Positions 1 to 5,072 of a stretch of 5,072 bases of DNA are shown here, in pieces; within the stretch, counting starts at the first letter, position 1; every line of letters starts with the position of its first letter. The stretch covers positions 1 to 5,072 of the forward strand of contig CAMLFK010000326.1 of NCBI GenBank assembly GCA_946479255.1, written 5' to 3'. Source of the stretch: an uncultured Oxalobacteraceae bacterium (GTDB lineage: Bacteria; Pseudomonadota; Gammaproteobacteria; Burkholderiales; Burkholderiaceae). Both the position numbers and the translations under genes were made by a program. Below the pieces are notes generated by a model. That model saw only the letters and a list, made by a program, of their open reading frames with translations, was not told the origin of the DNA and did not search any database.

Positions 1-1965
1 TACAACGCGCCCACCGCCACCAGCGCCACCAAGATCGAGGCGCCGCTGCGCGACATCCCGCAGACCATTAACGTGGTGCCGCAGCAGGTGCTGCGCGACC
101 AGGCCGCGCAATCGATGGAAGACGTGATGAAAAGCGTGCCGGGCGTAGGCCTGTCGCACGGCGACGGCCAGCGCGACCAGGTAACGATCCGCGGCTTCTC
201 GGCCATCGCCGACCAGTTCGTGGACGGCTTGCGTGACGATGCGCTGTACTTCCGCGACCTGTCCAACATCGAGCAGGTCGAAGTGATCAAGGGACCAGCC
301 TCGGTGCTGTATGGCCGTGGTTCGTCGGGTGGACTGATCAACCGCATCAGCAAAAAGCCCGGCATGGACAAGACCGAACTGAGTCTGCAGATCGGCAATT
401 GGAAGCGCCGCGGCGAATTCGACGTCGCCCGTACCGACAAAGTGAGCGGCGCGGACTTGCGCATCACCGGCGCAGTGGAGCGTTCGGACAGCTACCGCGA
501 CCAGCAGTTCCTGGACCGCGAAGCCTTCGCGCCCTCGTTCTCGTTCAAGATCGGCGCAAACACCAAGCTGCTGGTGCAGGGCGAATACCTGTCCGACCGC
601 CGCGTCACCGACTTTGGCGTGCCGGCTTACCGTGGCCGTCCGGTGGACGTCGATCCCGGCGCCTACTATGGCTCGGCGCGGGCGGCGGAACTGGACTATT
701 CGCAGGCGCGTGTGAGCGCCCTGGGCTTCACGCTGGAGCACAAGTTCAACGACCAGTGGTCGGTGCGTAACGCGGCGCGCAGCTACAGCTACACCCTCAA
801 CCGTAACAACACCCTGGTCGGTTCGGTCAACGAAACCGCCCTCACTGCGTCGCTCAACCGCAGCAATGTGCTGCGCGATGAAGACGGCTGGTTCAACCAG
901 ACCGAATTTACCCAGAAGGCCAGCATCGCAGGCATGCAGCACCAGCAGCTGTACGGTGTGGAGTTCGGCAAGCAGAACAAGGACCAGCTGTTCCGCAGTG
1001 CGAACAACATCGCCACGGTGGCGCTGTTCAACCCTGTACTGCCGGTGCTGCCGCTGGACGTGACGGCCGCGCCGTCGACCGACAATCTCGGCATCCTGAA
1101 AACCAGCAGCGCCTACGTGCAGGACATGGTGACCTTGACGCCGCAATGGAAGGCGCTGGCGGGCGTACGCTACGACCGCTTCGAGCAAAGCACGGAAGAG
1201 CGGCGCGCCGGCCAATCGAACCTGCGGCGTACCGACCGCGCATGGAGCCCGCGCGCCGGCCTGGTCTACCAGCCAAAGCTGACCCAGTCTTACTACGCGT
1301 CGGTCAGCCGCTCGTTCCAGCCGTCGGGCGAGAGCTTCCCGCTGGCGGCCAACAACGCCCAGATCGAACCAGAGGAAACCACCAACAAGGAAATTGGCGC
1401 CAAGTTCGACTTCTTTGAAGGCGCCCTGAGCGCGACCGCTTCGGCGTTCCGCCTGGAGCGCACCAACATCAAGTCGAGCGACCCGGTGACCAACCGCCTG
1501 ATCCCGATCGGCACCCAGCGCACCGACGGGGTGGAACTGACCCTGACCGGCGAACTGCCGCAGGGCTGGCAGGTATGGGGTGGCTATGCATGGCTCGACG
1601 GCCGCATCACGTCCTCGCTGGCGCGCGACGCCGGCCAGCAGGTACAGGGCAAGCGCCCAACGCTCACGCCTGAACACAGCGCCAATCTGTGGGTCAGCAA
1701 GGCGCTCGGCAATGGCTTCGGCGTGGGTGCGGGTGTCAACTACGTGGGCGACCGTTTCGCCAATCCGGGCAACACGGTCACGCTGCCGAGCTATGTGACG
1801 GCCGATGCGATGGGCTACTACCGTATCAAGGGCCTGGAGTTGCAGCTGAACGTGCTCAATCTGTTCGACCGCGAGTACTTTGTGTCGGGCCATGGCAGCG
1901 CGCCCAACCTGAACATGCCGGGCGCGCCGCGCAGCGTGCAGCTGACCGCACGCTACGCGTTCTAA
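1..1965 (+). CDS. TonB-dependent siderophore receptor (5' partial)
   Basis: Outer-membrane active transporter that imports a ferric siderophore using energy from TonB-ExbB-ExbD. The frame is open from base 1, so the first ATG at 73 lies inside the plug and is not the true start; signal peptide and TonB box are upstream of the window. About 654 residues are visible. Numbered from base 1, the plug begins near residue 12 and shows DIPQTINVVP (18-27), VTIRGF near 60, and the strongly conserved block VEVIKGPASVLYGRGSSGG around 93-111. The rest is a 22-strand-type beta-barrel with alternating aromatic/polar strands, including YYASVSRSFQPS and the LNVLNLFDREY segment near the end. It finishes in LTARYAF, the terminal-Phe outer-membrane signature. 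The VDGLRDDALYFRDLSNIE segment resembles the Fiu-like (monomeric catechol) group, but the ligand cannot be read from sequence. No frameshift is seen. The family call is secure; the substrate is a guess. Confidence 0.95.
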   Translation, partial: YNAPTATSATKIEAPLRDIPQTINVVPQQVLRDQAAQSMEDVMKSVPGVGLSHGDGQRDQVTIRGFSAIADQFVDGLRDDALYFRDLSNIEQVEVIKGPASVLYGRGSSGGLINRISKKPGMDKTELSLQIGNWKRRGEFDVARTDKVSGADLRITGAVERSDSYRDQQFLDREAFAPSFSFKIGANTKLLVQGEYLSDRRVTDFGVPAYRGRPVDVDPGAYYGSARAAELDYSQARVSALGFTLEHKFNDQWSVRNAARSYSYTLNRNNTLVGSVNETALTASLNRSNVLRDEDGWFNQTEFTQKASIAGMQHQQLYGVEFGKQNKDQLFRSANNIATVALFNPVLPVLPLDVTAAPSTDNLGILKTSSAYVQDMVTLTPQWKALAGVRYDRFEQSTEERRAGQSNLRRTDRAWSPRAGLVYQPKLTQSYYASVSRSFQPSGESFPLAANNAQIEPEETTNKEIGAKFDFFEGALSATASAFRLERTNIKSSDPVTNRLIPIGTQRTDGVELTLTGELPQGWQVWGGYAWLDGRITSSLARDAGQQVQGKRPTLTPEHSANLWVSKALGNGFGVGAGVNYVGDRFANPGNTVTLPSYVTADAMGYYRIKGLELQLNVLNLFDREYFVSGHGSAPNLNMPGAPRSVQLTARYAF

Positions 1966-1990
1966 AAAAATCTGCCTGGCCCGATCAACG

Positions 1991-2019
1991 ACCGGTACCG
2001 CTACAATTGCGCTACCGGT
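1991..2019. repeat. imperfect inverted repeat between receptor and RNase genes
   Basis: Arms ACCGGTACCGC (1991-2001) and GCGCTACCGGT (2009-2019) pair at 10 of 11 positions, with one C-C mismatch, around a 7-base loop TACAATT. It begins 26 bases after the receptor stop. As RNA it would form a stable GC-rich hairpin and could end receptor transcription, but TAAGTTGATAC follows instead of a T run, so it is not a textbook intrinsic terminator. As DNA it could be an operator, because the loop holds a -10-like hexamer. The repeat is directly visible; its role is not settled. Confidence 0.6.
2002..2007 (+). promoter_or_regulatory. possible -10 element for the RNase gene
   Basis: TACAAT matches the sigma-70 -10 consensus TATAAT at 5 of 6 bases and lies 39 bases upstream of the preferred RNase start, leaving room for a short leader. 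No recognisable -35 hexamer lies 15-18 bases upstream (the sequence there is around GGCCCGATC), so a promoter would have to rely on an activator or a weak -35. The hexamer sits in the loop of an inverted repeat. Tentative. Confidence 0.3.
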
Positions 2020-2033
2020 TAAGTTGATACATG

Positions 2034-2040
2034 AAAGAGG
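2034..2040 (+). promoter_or_regulatory. ribosome binding site that decides the RNase start
   Basis: AAAGAGG is a purine-rich Shine-Dalgarno match ending 5 bases before the ATG at 2046. It overlaps the codons that would follow an ATG at 2031, and no comparable site precedes 2031 (the sequence there is TTAAGTTGATAC). This favours 2046 as the true start. Confidence 0.65.
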
Positions 2041-2045
2041 CGGGA

Positions 2046-2699
2046 ATGGCGCGGCTCCAGCAGATTATTTTCATTGCCCTGATGGCGCTCGCCTGCACGG
2101 CCGAGGCCAGGCGTGCACGCGGCGAGCCGGGGCAGTTCGACTACTACGCCGTGGCGCTGAGCTGGTCGCCGGCCTACTGCGCCACGCGCAAGGACCCGGT
2201 CCAGTGCGACCGCGCGCGTCCGCTGGGTTTCGTGCTGCATGGGGTGTGGCCGCAGTACGTCAACGGCTATCCGGAGAGCTGCACCACCGAGCGCCTGCCC
2301 AGCGATGTGCGAGTCAAGTACACGCCGCTGTTTCCCTCGCCGCGCATGATCGAGCATGAATGGAAGAAGCACGGCACCTGTTCGGGCCTCGACCCGGCTT
2401 CTTACTTTGCGCTGTCCGCGCGCCTGAAAGAGCGCATTGCGATTCCGGCGGCGTACGAGCTGCCCAGCTCCTCGGTGCGCGCGACCTACAGGCAGTTCGC
2501 GCAGGCCTTCAAGGCCTCCAACCCGGCACTGGCGGGCGACGCCGTGCTGCCCTTCTGCGCCGGCGGCGGGCGTTTCCTGCGCGAGATCAGGGTCTGCTAC
2601 GACAAGCGAGGTACGTCCATCAGCTGCAGCGCGGCCGAGATCAAGCGCTCGCGCAACAGCTGCAGGCAGGAGAGCTTCTTGCTGCAAAGCGCGCGTTAG
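2046..2699 (+). CDS. secreted ribonuclease T2 / RNase I family protein
   Basis: Endoribonuclease that cleaves single-stranded RNA with little base preference through a 2',3'-cyclic phosphate; family members such as E. coli RNase I (rna) act in the periplasm. Start 2046 gives 217 residues; 2031 would add only MKEAG. Residues 1-21 form a signal peptide with hydrophobic core IIFIALMALA and an AEA site before RRARG. Both catalytic segments are present: CAS I FVLHGVWPQ with His65, and CAS II HEWKKHGTC with Glu105, Lys108 and His109, in the family's spacing. The mature part has eight cysteines (45, 54, 79, 112, 171, 184, 194, 206), enough for four disulfides and consistent with export. It is somewhat shorter than E. 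coli RNase I. It follows the receptor by 80 bp but probably has its own promoter. It looks intact and active; whether it is periplasmic or extracellular is open. Confidence 0.95.
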   Translation: MARLQQIIFIALMALACTAEARRARGEPGQFDYYAVALSWSPAYCATRKDPVQCDRARPLGFVLHGVWPQYVNGYPESCTTERLPSDVRVKYTPLFPSPRMIEHEWKKHGTCSGLDPASYFALSARLKERIAIPAAYELPSSSVRATYRQFAQAFKASNPALAGDAVLPFCAGGGRFLREIRVCYDKRGTSISCSAAEIKRSRNSCRQESFLLQSAR

Positions 2700-2737
2700 G
2701 CCTGCCACACCCCGTAGCCGGCCTCGCGCAGCTCCCA

Positions 2738-3412
2738 TCAGTCCTTCGGCTGACTCAGCGCCGCGATGTCGGCCACTTCCAGTATCTTCTTCGGCGCGCC
2801 CTTGCGCGCGATTGCCAGCATGGCCTGGCCGATCTGCCGCGTGGTCAGGACATGGCGCGGCAGGGCCGCGCGCAGCAAGGGCAGCAAGGGTTTCATGATG
2901 GCGTAGAACATGCGGTAGGCCGGCGTCTTGGACTTGATGCCGTCGAGCGGCTGGATCATGCCTGGCCTGAAGACCGCCACTTCGCGCAAGGGTACGCGAA
3001 ACAAGGCGTTCTCGGTTTTGCCGCGCACGCGTTCCCACATGATGGGACCGGTCTCGCTACTGTCGGCGCCGAGGGCGGAGACGTAGACGAACACCGCGTC
3101 CGGGCTGGCATGGGTGAGCGCCGTCGCGGCGGCCAGGGTGATGTCGTGGGTGATGCGGATGTAGGACGCTTCGCTCATCTTGGCGGAGGTGACGCCGAGG
3201 CAGAAGAAGCAGGCGTCGAAGCCGCTCAGTTGGTCTTCGATGGCGCTGAAGTCGAGCATCTGGGCGTGGGTCAGTTCGCGCAGCTTGGCATGCTGCTGGC
3301 CGGTGGGCGTGCGGCCGATGGTCTGGACCAATGTGACGTCGGGCGCGAGCAGGCATTCGCGCAGTACGCCCTGGCCGACCATGCCGGTTGCGCCGAAGAT
3401 TATGACTTTCAT
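2738..3412 (-). CDS. NAD(P)-binding Rossmann protein, atypical SDR (TIP30/HTATIP2-like)
   Basis: Cytoplasmic 224-residue protein with one Rossmann fold; the reaction is unknown. MKVIIFGATGMVGQG opens the first strand with the dinucleotide-binding GATGMVG at 7-13, followed by IGR at 32-34, FFCLGVTSAK at 69-78, YVSALGAD at 110-117 and VFRPGMI at 147-153. This order is typical of atypical (extended-type) SDRs annotated as epimerase-like or NAD(P)H-binding. The canonical YxxxK appears degenerate: by position in WERVRGKTE, Trp126 and Arg130 occupy the Tyr and Lys slots, so ordinary SDR catalysis is doubtful. No signal peptide or membrane segment is evident. The start is supported by AGGATGAAG just upstream (3426-3418). 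It lies 27 bp after fdhD on the same strand and is probably co-transcribed with the formate dehydrogenase genes. After the TGA, the frame continues for 13 coding-like codons to a TAA. Confidence 0.85.
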   Translation of the reverse strand: MKVIIFGATGMVGQGVLRECLLAPDVTLVQTIGRTPTGQQHAKLRELTHAQMLDFSAIEDQLSGFDACFFCLGVTSAKMSEASYIRITHDITLAAATALTHASPDAVFVYVSALGADSSETGPIMWERVRGKTENALFRVPLREVAVFRPGMIQPLDGIKSKTPAYRMFYAIMKPLLPLLRAALPRHVLTTRQIGQAMLAIARKGAPKKILEVADIAALSQPKD

Positions 3413-3439
3413 TTTTTCTTCATCCTGTACCGCACCCGG

Positions 3440-4261
3440 CTATAAATCGAACGCTAACTTCTCTTGCCCGGTCAACAGCAAAAAATGCTTACCCGTACAG
3501 CGCGTCAGCAAGGTCATCCCGACCTTATCGGCCACCATATGCCCCATCTGCGTGGTCCCCGAGCGCGACAGCAAAAATGGTATGCCCATCTGCGCGCCCT
3601 TGATCACCATCTCGGACGTCAACCGTCCGGTCGTATAGAACACCTTGTCCGCACCATCGACCCGGTCGAGCCACATGCGCCCGGCGATCGCATCGACGGC
3701 GTTGTGGCGCCCCACGTCTTCGATAAAATACAGCAGCTCGCCCGCACCGGTGAACAGCGCGCATCCATGCACCGACCCGGCCTGCTTGTAGATCGATTGC
3801 TGCGTGCGGATGGTATCGACGATCCGGTACACCGCCGACTGGCGCAAGCGCGCATCCCCCGGCAGCGCGATCTGGTCGACTTCATCCATCAAGCCGCCAA
3901 ACACCGAACCCTGCCCGCATCCGGTCGTGACCACCTTTTTGGCGGTGCGCTGCTCGACGTCGGCGATGCCGCCGCGCGTGACGACCGCCACCGCATCCAC
4001 GCTCCAGTCCACCTGCACGGACACGACGTCTTCAATCGCACGCACCAGCCGCTGGTTGCGCAGATAGCCGAGCGTGAGCGCTTCGGGCGCGCCCCCCAGC
4101 GTCATCAAGGTAACCAGCTCGCGTTTGTCCACATACACCGTCAGCGGCCGCTCGGCGGGTATGGCGATGCGCGATCGCCTGCCCTGCTCGTCCACAGCGT
4201 CGATGTCATACGTAAGACTCGCGCTGGCCTGCGACAGTTCCGGGGTCAAGCCGGCGCTCAT
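3440..4261 (-). CDS. fdhD: formate dehydrogenase accessory sulfurtransferase FdhD (FdsC-type)
   Basis: Cytoplasmic chaperone that receives sulfur from a cysteine desulfurase (IscS in E. coli) and passes it to the bis-MGD molybdenum cofactor, without which formate dehydrogenase is inactive. The 273 residues match the usual family length of about 270-280. Visible landmarks are ERPLTVYVDK near 37-46, TTGCGQGSVFGG at 112-123, FIEDVGRHNAVDAI at 179-192, YTTGRLTSEMV at 209-219, and LLSRSGTT at 230-237. The sulfur-carrying loop has Cys115 but Gly118 where E. coli has the second Cys of CxxC. The ATG overlaps the stop of the alpha subunit gene as ATGA, and GGAA lies 5 bases upstream inside that gene, so the two are probably translationally coupled. 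In Cupriavidus-type fdsGBACD operons the equivalent gene is fdsC. The family call is very secure. Confidence 0.97.
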   Translation of the reverse strand: MSAGLTPELSQASASLTYDIDAVDEQGRRSRIAIPAERPLTVYVDKRELVTLMTLGGAPEALTLGYLRNQRLVRAIEDVVSVQVDWSVDAVAVVTRGGIADVEQRTAKKVVTTGCGQGSVFGGLMDEVDQIALPGDARLRQSAVYRIVDTIRTQQSIYKQAGSVHGCALFTGAGELLYFIEDVGRHNAVDAIAGRMWLDRVDGADKVFYTTGRLTSEMVIKGAQMGIPFLLSRSGTTQMGHMVADKVGMTLLTRCTGKHFLLLTGQEKLAFDL

Positions 4262-5072
4262 TGGCGTTCCATCGCGGCCAGCACCTGCCCCCCGCCAAAA
4301 CTGCTCTGCGCTTCGACTTGCCCGCCCAGTTCGACACGAATCGCGCAGTATTTGAATTCGGGGATTTTCCCGAACGGGTCCAGCGCGGCGTTGGTGAGCC
4401 GGTTGATCGCCGCTTCGTAGTAGCAGAACGGGACGAACACCGCGCCACGCGGGCTGCTGTCGTCCGCCCGCGCATACAGGCTTACCTGCCCGCGGCGCGA
4501 GGTAATGGTGACGACATCGCCGGGCTGGCCGCCAAGCTGGGCCAGGTCAAGCGGGTGCACCAGCGCGACCGGATCGGGCTCGATCGCATCGAGTACCGCC
4601 GTGCGGCGGGTCATGCTGCCGGTATGCCAGTGCTCCAGCTGGCGCCCGGTGATGAGCACCATCGGATAGCTGGCGTCCGGCCGCTCGTCGGCCGGGATGA
4701 TATCGGCCGGCACAAAACGCGCCCGCCCTGACTCGCGCGGAAAGCGGTCGGTGAACACCACCGGCTGGCCAGGATCGCCTTCGGTGGTGCAGGGATAGGT
4801 GACGGCGTGTTCGCGTTCGAGCCGCTCCCAGGTGATGCCGCCGATGCTGGGCATGATGCGCCGCATCTCGTCGAACACTTCCGAGACGTGACCGTAGTTC
4901 CAGCCAAGGCCCAGCTGCTGTGCCATCTGCTGGATGATCCACAGGTCCTGGCGCGCGTCGCCGGGCGGGTTGATGGCCTGCCGGCCGAGCTGCACCAGCC
5001 GGTCGGTATTGGTGAAGGTGCCGGTCTTTTCAGGGAAGGCGCTGGCCGGCAGGATCACGTCGGCCAGGTAGG
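4258..5072 (-). CDS. fdsA: molybdopterin formate dehydrogenase alpha subunit, C-terminal part (5' partial)
   Basis: Catalytic subunit that oxidises formate to CO2 at a Mo/W-bisMGD centre and passes electrons through Fe-S clusters, in this family usually to NAD+ via partner subunits. Only the last 270 residues are in the window; full proteins have about 900-960, and the Fe-S clusters and the active-site Cys or Sec lie outside. The frame is open to the right edge, and the GTG at 5058 is internal. Numbered from the edge, residues 3-27 (ADVILPASAFPEKTGTFTN and on) are the end of the molybdopterin oxidoreductase domain. From about 137 the MGD-binding domain follows, with LITGRQLEHWHTGSMTRR at 139-156, FVPFCYYEAAINRLTN at 212-227 and KIPEFKYCAIRV at 235-246. 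These C-terminal motifs fit soluble NAD-dependent (Fds-type) enzymes, and adjacent fdhD supports formate as substrate. Annotation pipelines often call such genes fdhF. The exact subtype is inferred, because the upstream subunits are not visible. Confidence 0.93.
   Translation of the reverse strand, partial: YLADVILPASAFPEKTGTFTNTDRLVQLGRQAINPPGDARQDLWIIQQMAQQLGLGWNYGHVSEVFDEMRRIMPSIGGITWERLEREHAVTYPCTTEGDPGQPVVFTDRFPRESGRARFVPADIIPADERPDASYPMVLITGRQLEHWHTGSMTRRTAVLDAIEPDPVALVHPLDLAQLGGQPGDVVTITSRRGQVSLYARADDSSPRGAVFVPFCYYEAAINRLTNAALDPFGKIPEFKYCAIRVELGGQVEAQSSFGGGQVLAAMERQ

Noticed and set aside
73..75. ATG at 73 as the start of the TonB-dependent receptor
   Set aside because: It is ATT AAC GTG at this point in the reading frame: base 73 opens the GTG codon, which lies inside the conserved plug segment DIPQTINVVP. 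The frame is open upstream to base 1, so the gene is cut by the window edge.
2062..2094. Lipoprotein signal in the RNase N-terminus (LMALAC)
   Set aside because: The residue at -3 is Ala and at -2 is Leu, a poor lipobox; an ordinary signal peptidase cut after AEA fits better.
2738..2753. Small hairpin TCAGTC-CTTC-GGCTGA near the convergent gene ends as a terminator
   Set aside because: Only six pairs including a G-T wobble, no T run on either side, and it overlaps the SDR-like stop codon and last codons. Too weak to call.
2872..2889. Tandem 9-base repeat GCAGCAAGG x2
   Set aside because: It lies inside the SDR-like gene and simply encodes the repeated Leu-Leu-Pro pattern of PLLPLL; two copies are not a meaningful array.
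2019..3038. Long minus-strand open frame of about 339 codons spanning the RNase gene and part of the SDR-like gene
   Set aside because: Arg/Ala-rich, low-complexity composition typical of a shadow frame in high-GC DNA. It covers two clearly recognised genes in other frames and shows no family motif.
2360..3445. Long plus-strand open frame of about 361 codons across the RNase 3' half and the SDR-like gene
   Set aside because: It overlaps the RNase T2 gene out of frame and is antisense to the SDR-like gene. No recognisable domain and no convincing ribosome binding site.
3464..4420. Plus-strand open frame of about 318 codons antisense to fdhD
   Set aside because: His/Arg/Gln-rich shadow of the strongly conserved FdhD frame; no motif of its own.

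Overview
The window is high-GC bacterial DNA with dense genes and strong G/C preference at third codon positions. The mix of genes (a TonB-dependent siderophore receptor, a secreted RNase T2, and a formate dehydrogenase alpha subunit followed by FdhD) suggests a betaproteobacterium, perhaps Oxalobacteraceae/Burkholderiales such as Massilia or Duganella. That placement is inference from gene content and composition; no marker gene is present.

Layout. Positions 1-1965 (+) hold the plug and whole beta-barrel of a TonB-dependent siderophore receptor; its start, with the signal peptide and TonB box, lies before the window. A short gap (1966-2045) contains a strong imperfect inverted repeat with a TACAAT hexamer in its loop. 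Next, also on +, is a secreted RNase T2/RNase I-family nuclease, best started at 2046 rather than 2031. The rest is on the minus strand and reads right to left: the C-terminal part of a molybdopterin formate dehydrogenase alpha subunit (5072-4258, start outside the window), FdhD (4261-3440, ATGA overlap with the alpha subunit) and a small atypical SDR-like NAD(P)-binding protein (3412-2738, 27 bp after fdhD). The nuclease and the SDR-like gene converge, with only 38 bp between their stop codons.

How the genes fit together. The minus-strand genes look like the 3' part of a formate oxidation operon: the alpha subunit carries the Mo-bisMGD active site, and FdhD transfers sulfur to that cofactor so that the enzyme becomes active. 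The SDR-like gene sits where related fds operons usually have the small delta subunit gene fdsD, which is not seen here. The two plus-strand genes (iron-siderophore uptake and periplasmic RNA degradation) have no evident functional tie to the formate genes or to each other.

I found no tRNA, rRNA, CRISPR array, insertion sequence, attachment site or phage feature. This is mostly ordinary chromosomal sequence, and no convincing new system is visible. The points most worth a second look are the palindrome around 2005, the coding-like in-frame tail after the SDR-like gene's TGA stop, the CxxG form of FdhD's usual CxxC motif, and the gene order after fdhD.
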